Shown: one piece after another, positions 37,587 through 45,577 of the stretch | Layout: every line of letters starts with the position of its first letter | Numbering within the stretch: position 1 is the stretch's first letter | Origin: Chelatococcus sambhunathii | GTDB taxonomy: Bacteria > Pseudomonadota > Alphaproteobacteria > Rhizobiales > Methylopilaceae | Reading direction: 5' to 3' | Assembly: GCA_031316315.1 (NCBI GenBank) | Contig: JADBEO010000015.1 | Coordinates: 26,726 to 90,725 of the forward strand | Length of the DNA stretch: 64,000 nt | Position numbers and translations under genes: made by a program | Notes under the pieces: model-generated | Told to the model about the DNA's origin: nothing | The model's input: only the letters and a program-made list of their open reading frames with translations | Databases searched by the model: none

Positions 37587-38081
37587 ATGAGCCGGTCGAG
37601 CCTCCCCCTGCGCCGCTGCGTCGGCGTCGCGCTGTTCAACTCGAAGGGACTGGTGTTCGTCGGACGCCGACGGTCGCAGGGGGCCGAGCCAGACTCGATG
37701 CCCCACCGCTGGCAGATGCCGCAGGGCGGGATCGACCGCGACGAGGAACCAATCGACGCCGCGCGGCGCGAGTTGAAGGAGGAGACCGGCGTCCACTCGA
37801 TCGAGCTGCTCGGCGAGGCGCCGGACTGGTTCGACTACCTGTTTCCGCCCGAGATCCTGGCGCGGACGCGCAACGGCAAGTATGGCGGCCAGACCCAGCT
37901 CTGGTTCGCCTTCCGCTTCCTCGGCGACGACAGCGAGATCAACCTCTCGCCGCCCGGCCACAAACCTGAGTTCGACGCCTGGCGCTGGGCCCCGCTGGCC
38001 GAGACCCCAAGCCTGATCGTGCCGTTCAAGCGCGACGTCTACAGCCAGGTGACGAAGGCTTTCGCGCGCTACGCGGGCTGA
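37587..38081 (+). CDS. rppH: RNA pyrophosphohydrolase
   Basis: This 164-residue Nudix hydrolase removes pyrophosphate from 5'-triphosphorylated RNA to start decay. The Nudix box GGIDRDEEPIDAARRELKEE and TG fits G-x5-E-x7-REU-x-EE-x-G-U. The flanking WQMPQGGI and the C-terminal FDAWRWAPL, then VPFKRDVY, are RppH-type. It starts 10 bp after the DUF610 gene and is convergent with the next gene, leaving 3 bp between stops. Confidence 0.95.
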   Translation: MSRSSLPLRRCVGVALFNSKGLVFVGRRRSQGAEPDSMPHRWQMPQGGIDRDEEPIDAARRELKEETGVHSIELLGEAPDWFDYLFPPEILARTRNGKYGGQTQLWFAFRFLGDDSEINLSPPGHKPEFDAWRWAPLAETPSLIVPFKRDVYSQVTKAFARYAG

Positions 38082-38084
38082 GAC

Positions 38085-38594
38085 TTACCCGCCGCGCACC
38101 ACGCTCGGCTCGATCCGCTCGCGGCCTTCGACGATCACGCGGCGGGAGACGATCCGGTCGCCAGGGCCGACCGGGCCGAGCGGCACGTCGCGGTCGGGCA
38201 ATATGACGGTCGCCTTGTCGCCGACCATCACGATGAGATGGGTGCGATCCTGGTTGGCCTCGGCCGACCAGCGCTTCAGGTTCTCGTAATAGGGTGGGCG
38301 GCGCCAGGCGTCCGGCACGGTCTGATCGACGTTGACGACCAGCGCCGCCTTGTCGGGACTGCCGTAGATGACGAACTTCGAGCGGTCCGGGCGCCACTCC
38401 GGTCCGAAACTGTCGCGCAGCAGCCAAAGGCAATGGAAGGTGCGGCATTCGCCCGGACGATCCTCGTAGATGCGGCACGAGCGCCCGATCTCGCAATGCG
38501 GACACCATTTGCCGCCCGGCTTGCCCAGCTCGGCTATGCCGAGCACCTTGCAGCACATGGTGCAGCCGCCGCAGTCGCGCATCGTCATCTCCAT
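38085..38594 (-). CDS. Cysteine-cluster (YkgJ-like) metal-binding protein
   Basis: This 169-residue protein has eight cysteines in its first 55 residues (DCGGCTMCCKVL; WCPHCEIGRSCRIYEDRP; ECRTFHCLW), the arrangement of the YkgJ/CxxCxxCC family, thought to bind zinc or an Fe-S cluster. The C-terminal half is a plain soluble domain. Function is unknown. It is convergent with rppH and has no operon partner. Confidence 0.72.
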   Translation of the reverse strand: MEMTMRDCGGCTMCCKVLGIAELGKPGGKWCPHCEIGRSCRIYEDRPGECRTFHCLWLLRDSFGPEWRPDRSKFVIYGSPDKAALVVNVDQTVPDAWRRPPYYENLKRWSAEANQDRTHLIVMVGDKATVILPDRDVPLGPVGPGDRIVSRRVIVEGRERIEPSVVRGG

Positions 38595-38736
38595 CGCTTT
38601 GGACAGTAGACCAGATCGCTTCCACGACCGAGACCTCTAGGCGCCGCGCCGCGCCATCCTCCGCTCGTTGGAAGAAGGTCCTAGGCCGTCACAAATCCGT
38701 GGATGGGCACGTCGATATCGGGCATGACCTGCTGCG

Positions 38737-40380
38737 ATGCAGCAAGCACTGAGCGCGAGCATGGCTCCCGGCGACGGCGGCGACTACGAGAGGCTCCGCC
38801 GGGAGTTCCGCTGGGACATTCCGGAGCGCTTCAACATCGCCGAGGCGATCTGCGACCGCTGGGCGGCGCTCGACCCTGCGCGGCCGGCGATCCTGACCAA
38901 GCGCCCCGGCGCGCCGCTCCAGACGACCACCTTCGGAGAACTCCGCGCCGCCTCGCAGGCGCTTGCGGCCGGCCTGAAGGCGAGCGGCGTCGTGTCCGGC
39001 GATCGCGTCGCGATCCTGCTGCCGCAGGGCGTCGAGGCGATGGTCGCGCATGTCGCGGTTTCGCGCCTCGCCGCCGTCGCCATGCCGCTCGCGCTCGCCT
39101 TCGGGCCTGACGCGATCTTCTACCGTCTTGCCGACTCGGGCGCGGCGGGGATCGTCACCAACGCGGCGGGCCTCGCCAAGCTCTCCGAGATCGCGGAACC
39201 CCTGCCTGAGCTTCGCATCGTCGTCTCGACGGACGGCGCCGCTGAAGGCGCGCTGGACTACGGCGCGATCGTCAAGGCCGGCGGCGAGGTTCCGCCGGCG
39301 AGGACCACGCCCGACGATCCGGCGCTGATGATCTACACCTCCGGCACGACCGGCGCGCCCAAGGGCGCGCTGCACGGCGGGCGCGTCCTGCTCGGCCATG
39401 TCCCCGGTTTCCGCTACACCCATGACGGCTTCCCGGCGGAGGGCGACCTCGGCTGGACTCCGGCCGACTGGGCCTGGGCCGGCGGTCTGCTCAATCTCGC
39501 CATGCCCTGCCTGTTCGACGGCGTCGCGGTGGTCGCCCAGCCGGCGACCAAGTTCGATCCGGAGGCGGCCTTCGCGCTGATCGAGGAGGCGGGAATCCGC
39601 AACGCCTTCATCCCGCCGACGGCGATGCGCCTGATGGCGCAGGTCGCCGATCCCCGCGGCCGCTGGCCGGGCATGCGGCTCCGCACGCTCGTCTCCGCCG
39701 GCGAGCGGCTGGTCGAGGCCTCGTTCGACTGGTCGCGAGAGGCCTTCGGCGTCCAGGTCAACGAGGTCTATGGGCAGACGGAGTGCAACTACGTGCTCGC
39801 CTCGGCCCTGTCGCATGGCGTTTCACGCGCGGGATTCACCGGAAAGCCGGTTCCCGGCCACGAGGTGGCGCTGTTCGACGCCGAGGGCAGGGCGGTTCCG
39901 CCGGGAACCCCCGGCGAGATCCGCGTCCGCCGGCCCGACCCGGTGATGTTCCTGGAATACTGGAACATGCCGGAGGCGACGGCGGAAAAATTCGACGGCG
40001 AGTGGCTCGTCACCGGGGATCAGGCGGTGATGGACGAGGATGGCTACTTCCGCTTCCTCGGCCGCGACGACGACGTCATCACCTCGTCGGGCTACAGGAT
40101 CGGCCCGAGCGACGTCGAGGACTGCCTGGCGAAGCATCCGGCGGTCGCGCTGTCGGCGGTCGTCGGCAAGCCTGACGAGATGCGCACCGAGATCATCAAG
40201 GCCTTCGTGCAGCTGAAGCCGGGGGTCAAGCGCTCGGAGAAACTTGCCAAGGAACTGAGCCGCTTCGTCCGCGAGCGTCTGTCGGCTCACGAATATCCCC
40301 GCGAGGTCGAGTTCGTCGACGCGCTGCCGCTGACGACGACGGGGAAGATCATCCGGCGGCAGCTGCGCGAGCGCGGTTAA
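38737..40380 (+). CDS. AMP-dependent acyl-CoA synthetase (medium-chain/acetyl-CoA synthetase-like)
   Basis: This 547-residue ANL-superfamily ligase activates a carboxylic acid via an acyl-adenylate to its CoA thioester. It has the P-loop YTSGTTGAPKGAL, VNEVYGQTE, the hinge motif TGDQAVMDEDGYFRFLGRDD, and the catalytic lysine in TTTGKIIRRQLRE at the C-terminus. The sequence resembles the medium-chain or ACSM-like branch more than Acs. ATG 38737 was kept; ATG 38761 is possible. It stands alone, so the substrate is open. Confidence 0.88.
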   Translation: MQQALSASMAPGDGGDYERLRREFRWDIPERFNIAEAICDRWAALDPARPAILTKRPGAPLQTTTFGELRAASQALAAGLKASGVVSGDRVAILLPQGVEAMVAHVAVSRLAAVAMPLALAFGPDAIFYRLADSGAAGIVTNAAGLAKLSEIAEPLPELRIVVSTDGAAEGALDYGAIVKAGGEVPPARTTPDDPALMIYTSGTTGAPKGALHGGRVLLGHVPGFRYTHDGFPAEGDLGWTPADWAWAGGLLNLAMPCLFDGVAVVAQPATKFDPEAAFALIEEAGIRNAFIPPTAMRLMAQVADPRGRWPGMRLRTLVSAGERLVEASFDWSREAFGVQVNEVYGQTECNYVLASALSHGVSRAGFTGKPVPGHEVALFDAEGRAVPPGTPGEIRVRRPDPVMFLEYWNMPEATAEKFDGEWLVTGDQAVMDEDGYFRFLGRDDDVITSSGYRIGPSDVEDCLAKHPAVALSAVVGKPDEMRTEIIKAFVQLKPGVKRSEKLAKELSRFVRERLSAHEYPREVEFVDALPLTTTGKIIRRQLRERG

Positions 40381-40401
40381 CTCTGGCGAAGACGCCTCGC
40401 C

Positions 40402-41355
40402 TCACGCGGCCTTCTTCTCTTCCGCCGCCTTGTGAGCCGCATCGTAGTAATTCGCCTTCTCCCCGAACACGACGCGCCTCAACAGCCGGCGCATGGTCTC
40501 GGACTTCCTCAGTGGCTCGATCGCCGAGCGGGCGGCGGTGTAGGCGGCGACCTTCAGGCCGTCGAGCGCAGGCTTTTCGCCGGGCGCTGCCTGGGGAAAG
40601 CCCTTCTCGCGGAGCCATGCGTTCATGAAGATCAGCTTGTTGCGCCGCACGACCGCGTCCGAGCGCCAGGTGATCGCCATCGAGATCGAATAGCCGTCGC
40701 CGGTCCGCACCCAATGCGGGACCTGATAGGGCACGAAGACGCCCTCGCCGGGCTTCAGGTCATAGACCGTCGCGCGCTGCTCGAAGCGCTCCTCGTAAGG
40801 CAGGTTGCGATGCTTCGACGGTGCGCTCTCGAGCAGTTCCTCGGAGACCAGCGAGCGGTCCTCGTTGTCGAAGAGGTGGAAGAACTTCGGCCCGTGGATC
40901 TGGACGAAGAGGTTGTCCTCGTTGTCGCAATGGAAGGGGGTCGTGGAGTTGGCCGACGAGACGAAGATGAAGCCTTCGATCTCGCGGAAGCTGGCGGCGT
41001 CGAGGTCCTTGTGGCCGAGCTGCCGGGCCATCGAGCCAAGCGCCTCCTCCATCATCTCGCGATAGGCCGGCACGGTCTCGACGCGCTTCAGCACCATCCA
41101 GGCGCCGGCCGTCTCGATCTGGCGGACCACCTCCTCCGGCGAGAGGTCGACCAGCGGCGTGTCCTCGGCCTTCTGGTTCACCGACAGCCTGCCGGAATTG
41201 TATTCGATGCGGTCGCGCGGCAACTCGCGGGTCAGTTCAACGAGGCGCTCCAGCTTCAGCAGCGGATTGTCGACGAGGTCGTGCGCGATGCGGAAGTGGC
41301 GCAGCGGATAGCGCGTCTTCAGGTCGCTCGGATCGGCGGTCAGGGTGGCGGTCAT
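40402..41355 (-). CDS. JmjC-type cupin protein, putative 2-oxoglutarate oxygenase
   Basis: This 317-residue protein has the cupin/JmjC iron motif H-x-D in TPFHCDNEDNLFVQIHGPKF, with the 2-oxoglutarate-binding region nearby and the third ligand in VFVPYQVPHWVRTG. An Fe(II)/2OG hydroxylase activity is therefore likely. The start ATG shares one base with the stop of the upstream flippase-acetyltransferase gene (TAATG), so they are translationally coupled and presumably act on the same glycan or lipid. The substrate is unknown. Confidence 0.8.
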   Translation of the reverse strand: MTATLTADPSDLKTRYPLRHFRIAHDLVDNPLLKLERLVELTRELPRDRIEYNSGRLSVNQKAEDTPLVDLSPEEVVRQIETAGAWMVLKRVETVPAYREMMEEALGSMARQLGHKDLDAASFREIEGFIFVSSANSTTPFHCDNEDNLFVQIHGPKFFHLFDNEDRSLVSEELLESAPSKHRNLPYEERFEQRATVYDLKPGEGVFVPYQVPHWVRTGDGYSISMAITWRSDAVVRRNKLIFMNAWLREKGFPQAAPGEKPALDGLKVAAYTAARSAIEPLRKSETMRRLLRRVVFGEKANYYDAAHKAAEEKKAA

Positions 41356-43985
41356 TACGGGCGTTCCGTCAGTCGGGCGTAAATGGCGCGGATGCGGATG
41401 CGGGCGGATCTGCGCAGGCGTTCGCCTTGCACGGCGAGCCCGAGGAGCCGGCCGGCGGGCGCGCGCAGCGCCACGATGTGGTCGGCGAGCTCCAACCGGT
41501 CGCGCCAGATGTGGTTGATCATCGGATGGTCGGCGATCGCCGTCGAGTCGACCTCGTCGATCGTGTCGTCCTCGAGCAGGCGCCTGGTCAGCTCGAGCGT
41601 CAGCTGGACGCCGGGCGACCAGCGGGCGCGGCGCTCGTCATAGGCGATCTTGTAGAACCAGGCCTGCCGGCCGGCCTGCAGCACGAGCCCGGCCGCGACG
41701 GTCTCCTCGCCGGCGAAGAGCTCGATGATCCGCGCTTCGCCCTTCTCCGCGCGGCGGGCGAACAGGTCGCGCACGAAGCCGAGCTGCTCGGGGTGCCCGC
41801 GCATCGCCGAGCCGCCGCGGCCCTTCCAGCCGCGCGCCTCGAGTTCGAGGAAGCGGTCGAGCGCCGCCGAGACCTCTTCCGGCGTGCGCGACTCGCGGAA
41901 GGAGACAGGCGCCTCGTCGCCGAGCCGGCGGAGCTGCCGGCGATATTCCTTGAGCTTCTTCGACGACACGGAGGCCGCGAGGAAGCTCTCGGCGTCGCCG
42001 CCGCCGCGCAGCATCGCGCGGGAATGGCCGTCGACCCGCGCCATGCAGTGCCCGGTCTCCGCCACCGCCTTGCGCAGCGCGGCCATGACCGCGTCGTTCT
42101 CCGGCAGGAAGCGGAAAAGGAAGAGCGCCCGCCCGGAGCCTTCGAGCCCGAGCATCAGGCCGCGCGCCGCAAGCTCCGACCGCTCGGCGTCGATCATCGG
42201 CGTCCCGAGCGCGCCGAAGTAGCCCCAAAGGGCCGAGGAAAGCCCCGGCAGGAGCGGCAGCATCCGCCGCTCGATGACCGGCGCGACGCAGATCAGCCGC
42301 GGCTCGGCGCCGGTCATGTCCCAGACGGTCGCGAGCCGGACGTCGCGCCCGTAGCGCAGATGGCGGGCGGCCGCCGCGAAGTCCGCTTCGGCGAACAGGT
42401 TGCGCTTGATGGCGCGCTCGGCGAGCTGCTCCCACTCGGCGCGGCGGGCGGCGAGCGCCTCGATGCTGAGCAGCTCGAAATGGTACGGCTTGCGCGCCTC
42501 GCCGGGCACGGGGAGGTCGAGCACGGGCGCGAAGGGCAGCGCCATGGCGTCGGTCAGCGCGTCGCCAGTGCTGGTCAGCGGATAGAGCGCCTGATGGTCC
42601 TGCCTGCGGCCCCAGGGCAGCCCCCCGAGGCCGAGGCGCTGGCGCGTCACCAGAAACAGCGCGACCGATTCGAAGACCTGCGTCACCGAGGTCGCGACGG
42701 CGGCGCCGAGCATCCCCCAGCTCGGGATCAGCGCGAAGCAGAGCGTGATGTTGAGCGCGAAGGCGCAGCCATAGATCGCCGCGCAGACGTTCTGCTGGCC
42801 GAGCATGTTGAGCAGCCGCTCGAGCGGCCCGATCGTCGCGCGGCAGAGCAGGCCGAGCGCGATCACGAACAGCAGATAGTAGCCGTCGGTGAAGTCGCCG
42901 CCGAACAGCCAAAGCATCGGCCAGCCCATCGCGAGCAAGCCGGCGCAGCCGGCAAGCGAGGGCCAGAAAGTCCAGCGCGCGGCGTCGCGCACCATGGCGT
43001 CGAGCCGCTCGCGTTCGCCGGCCACGGCATATTCGGTGAAGCGATGCGCGACGGCGGCCGAGACCGAAAACGATATGAAGGCCACAAGCGACATCACCTT
43101 TACGCAGGCGTAATAGATCGCGACGTCGTGCGGCGGCCGAAACGCGGTGAGGATCAGCACGTCCGCATAGGCGAGCGAGAGGTAGAAGCCCTCGACCAGG
43201 AAGATCGGGAACGACACCGTCATCCAGGTCTTCGCCTCATAGGCGCGCGGGCCCGGCGCGACCTTGCGGCTCAGCCGTCGCTGGAGGAAGAGGAGCTGGA
43301 TGACCGCCGTCGCCCAGGTAGCGATCAGCGAGGCCGCCATCGCCGTCGGGGCCGTCGGCGAAAAATTGGTCAGGCCGAGCATCGCGAGCAGGCCGAGGAT
43401 CAGCAGCGGCCGAATGAAATAGGCGGGGGCCAGCGCGACGTCGATCCAGTTGTTGGTGCGCGCGATCCCGTCCTGCACGTCGGTCAGCACGTACATCGGC
43501 ACGCAAAACATCGCGAGATAGAGCGGGACCACCGTCCAGCTCTGGAGATGCGCCGAGAACAGCCAGATCACGAGCAGGCCCGCGGCGGCGATCGCGGTCG
43601 CCATGGCGACCGCCATCAGTCGCGAGCCGAGCAGGAAGCCGCGCAGCCGGCCGTCGTCGCCGCTTTCGGCGTATTGCGGGATGAAGCGCTGAGGCGCCGA
43701 GGCGAGGCCGAAGCTCGTCAATCCGCCGAGCAGCAGCACCCAGGTCCAGACATAGACGTAGACGCCGTATTCCGTCTGGCCCATCCAGCGCGCGAGCAGG
43801 ATCTGGGAGGCGAAGGCGATGCCGGCGTTGACGACCCGGATGAGGAAGGCGGAGCCGGCCATCTTCTGGGCGACGGCGGTGTCGGAGCTGTCGGCCTTCA
43901 AGGCGCGCAAGCGCGCGAGCAGGCGCGACACCAGCCCGGTCTTGTCCGCTTCGCCTATCGAGTCCACGCTCAGATCCACATGCAT
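41355..43985 (-). CDS. Polysaccharide flippase fused to a GNAT/FemAB-like acyltransferase
   Basis: This 876-residue two-part protein has an N-terminal Wzx/MATE-type flippase with about 12-14 membrane helices up to about residue 450 (FLIRVVNAGIAFASQILLAR is the first). A soluble C-terminal domain follows from about 490, of the BioF2-like/FemAB GNAT type (LEARGWKGRGGSAMRGHPEQ; WFYKIAYDERRARWSPGVQL). Such domains usually occur as separate proteins in exopolysaccharide clusters. The fusion suggests coupling of transport and acylation of a lipid-linked glycan. No glycosyltransferases are adjacent. It begins at ATG 43985 and is co-transcribed with the JmjC-cupin gene. Confidence 0.85.
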   Translation of the reverse strand: MHVDLSVDSIGEADKTGLVSRLLARLRALKADSSDTAVAQKMAGSAFLIRVVNAGIAFASQILLARWMGQTEYGVYVYVWTWVLLLGGLTSFGLASAPQRFIPQYAESGDDGRLRGFLLGSRLMAVAMATAIAAAGLLVIWLFSAHLQSWTVVPLYLAMFCVPMYVLTDVQDGIARTNNWIDVALAPAYFIRPLLILGLLAMLGLTNFSPTAPTAMAASLIATWATAVIQLLFLQRRLSRKVAPGPRAYEAKTWMTVSFPIFLVEGFYLSLAYADVLILTAFRPPHDVAIYYACVKVMSLVAFISFSVSAAVAHRFTEYAVAGERERLDAMVRDAARWTFWPSLAGCAGLLAMGWPMLWLFGGDFTDGYYLLFVIALGLLCRATIGPLERLLNMLGQQNVCAAIYGCAFALNITLCFALIPSWGMLGAAVATSVTQVFESVALFLVTRQRLGLGGLPWGRRQDHQALYPLTSTGDALTDAMALPFAPVLDLPVPGEARKPYHFELLSIEALAARRAEWEQLAERAIKRNLFAEADFAAAARHLRYGRDVRLATVWDMTGAEPRLICVAPVIERRMLPLLPGLSSALWGYFGALGTPMIDAERSELAARGLMLGLEGSGRALFLFRFLPENDAVMAALRKAVAETGHCMARVDGHSRAMLRGGGDAESFLAASVSSKKLKEYRRQLRRLGDEAPVSFRESRTPEEVSAALDRFLELEARGWKGRGGSAMRGHPEQLGFVRDLFARRAEKGEARIIELFAGEETVAAGLVLQAGRQAWFYKIAYDERRARWSPGVQLTLELTRRLLEDDTIDEVDSTAIADHPMINHIWRDRLELADHIVALRAPAGRLLGLAVQGERLRRSARIRIRAIYARLTERP

Positions 43986-44222
43986 GTCGGAACGCCCCCC
44001 CGGCGACGTCCCATACGCGGCCGCCGCTTAAGGGCGAGTTCGGGAACAGGATTAACGGGGCCTAGCCAGACCGCCTCGATTCTTAATCTTCGCTCATTTC
44101 TCACGCGCGAGGGACGTATGGCCCGCGTGCAAGCTCGCCGGAGCGCGCTCCGCGATCAATTGCCCGTCATGTACGGCGGGTAGGAGAGGGCGGTTTTCGA
44201 CTCATTCCAAGGATCGCCCCCC

Positions 44223-44498
44223 GTGCGTCGCCCCCCGTCCGCCTGGCTGCCGTCCCGCCGCCTTCTGCTGTCCCACGGCGCCCTTGCGCTCGGCGTCGCC
44301 GCGACGGCGTCGGCCTTTCCAAGACATGCCTTGTCGCTCGCGGCGCGGCGGCCGATGCTGCCTTCGGGCGTGCAGAGCGGCGACGTCGGCGCCGACCGGG
44401 CCATTGTCTGGGGCCGGGCCGACAGACCGTCCCGCATGATCGTCGAGTGGTCGACGACGGAGTCCTTCAAGGACGCAAGACGCGTCAATTGGACGTGA
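44223..44498 (+). pseudogene. Truncated PhoD-type alkaline phosphatase (N-terminal remnant)
   Basis: This 91-residue frame reads a Tat-like leader (PSRRLLLSHGALALGVAATA) and then LPSGVQSGDVGADRAIVWGR and MIVEWSTTESFKDARRV, the N-terminal domain of PhoD phosphodiesterase/alkaline phosphatase proteins of about 500 residues. It stops abruptly at 44496-44498, and no continuation was seen in the following 190 bases before the next gene. The metallophosphatase domain is missing, so this is a deletion remnant. Confidence 0.75.
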
Positions 44499-44685
44499 GC
44501 GGTCTCGGGTTTTCTGCTCGGGCGCCGTGGCGGAAGCGATCCTAAGCCTGTGGCGTGCGAGCATCACCTGAGGACCGGTCACGCTTTGGCGCCGATTGCG
44601 CCCGAGAGCGGCCAGAATCGGGCGGCGACATCCCCGGCGATCCCCCCAAGCGCGGCCCGGCCGCGATCGAAACGTGAGCGTGCGC

Positions 44686-45432
44686 ATGACCCCCCAGACA
44701 TTCCTTCGCGGCGTCCGCGCCGTCGCGAGCCTCGCGCTCGTCTCGTTGACGCTCGCCGGCTGCGCCACCATCGACGGCGGAACGCAGGAGGTCGCGCTCC
44801 GGCACGACGCCGCGACCGTCGAGATGTACGGCGCGCGCCGCGACGAACGTTTCCCGCTGCCGGCGACGGACATCTCCAAGGTCGACTCGCGCTGGCTGCG
44901 CCAGCAGGTCGCCTATGACGGGCCGGAGCCGGCCGGCACGCTCGTCGTCGACACGCGCGCCCGCTACCTCTACCTCGTCCAGGAGGGCGGCACGGCGATG
45001 CGCTACGGCATTGGCGTCGGCAAGGAGGGCCTCGCTTTCGAGGGCGTGGCCCGCGTCGGCCGCAAGGCCGAATGGCCCCGCTGGACGCCGACGCCGGACA
45101 TGATCGACCGCGATCCCGAGCGCTACGGCTCCTACGCCGGAGGGCTCGAGGGCGGGCTGAAGAACCCGCTCGGGCCGCGCGCGCTCTATCTCTATCAGGG
45201 AAACCGGGACACGCTCTTCCGCATCCACGGCACCACCGAGCCGTGGTCGATCGGTCGGGCCGTCTCGAGCGGCTGCATCCGGCTGCTCAACCAGGACATC
45301 ATCGACCTCTACGCCCGCGTCCCGGTCAATTCCCAAGTGGTCGTGATCCAGGACGACGAGGCCCCCGCCGTCGCCGGCGCGCCGGACCAGAGGGACCAGG
45401 ACTTCCGCGAGCGCGCCTACGACGACGCGTAA
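44686..45432 (+). CDS. L,D-transpeptidase (YkuD) lipoprotein
   Basis: This 248-residue protein has a lipoprotein signal (ASLALVSLTLAGCA; lipobox LAGC) and a YkuD catalytic domain with H in FRIHGTTEP and the nucleophile cysteine in AVSSGCIRLLNQD. It should form 3-3 peptidoglycan cross-links or attach proteins to the wall. ATG 44686 is my choice; GTG codons at 44674 and 44680 are in frame just upstream. It lies alone after the phoD remnant, and the dense inverted-repeat element follows. Confidence 0.93.
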   Translation: MTPQTFLRGVRAVASLALVSLTLAGCATIDGGTQEVALRHDAATVEMYGARRDERFPLPATDISKVDSRWLRQQVAYDGPEPAGTLVVDTRARYLYLVQEGGTAMRYGIGVGKEGLAFEGVARVGRKAEWPRWTPTPDMIDRDPERYGSYAGGLEGGLKNPLGPRALYLYQGNRDTLFRIHGTTEPWSIGRAVSSGCIRLLNQDIIDLYARVPVNSQVVVIQDDEAPAVAGAPDQRDQDFRERAYDDA

Positions 45433-45448
45433 GGCGCAGCTGAGGCGA

Positions 45449-45565
45449 ACTGCGTGCTCGAGACGCCTCGCTCGCGCGAGGCTCCTCAGCATGAGGCCCG
45501 GTGAGGCGCACAAACGTTCCTCATGCTGAGGAGACGGCGTTAGCCGGCGTCTCGAAGCACGCAGT
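45449..45565. repeat. Nested inverted-repeat (REP-like) element
   Basis: An outer, nearly perfect inverted repeat (left arm 45449-45467, right arm 45546-45565; one inserted base) encloses a perfect 15-bp pair: CTCCTCAGCATGAGG at 45482-45496 and CCTCATGCTGAGGAG at 45519-45533. The whole lies between the convergent ends of the L,D-transpeptidase and acyl-CoA synthetase genes. It could form a long cruciform or hairpin and resembles palindromic intergenic repeats of Hyphomicrobiales genomes. It may also stop transcription from both sides. Confidence 0.75.
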
Positions 45566-45577
45566 CGTTTCGATCAG

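Noticed and set aside
41427..44183. Plus-strand open frame of over 900 codons across the flippase gene
   Set aside because: Low-complexity R/E/A-rich shadow without recognisable domains; the minus strand encodes a convincing flippase fusion.
44118..44183. Mini-ORF of 21 codons (MARVQARRSALRDQLPVMYGG region) with a fair GAGGG upstream
   Set aside because: Too short, no attenuator-like structure and followed by a pseudogene; no evidence that it is a leader peptide.
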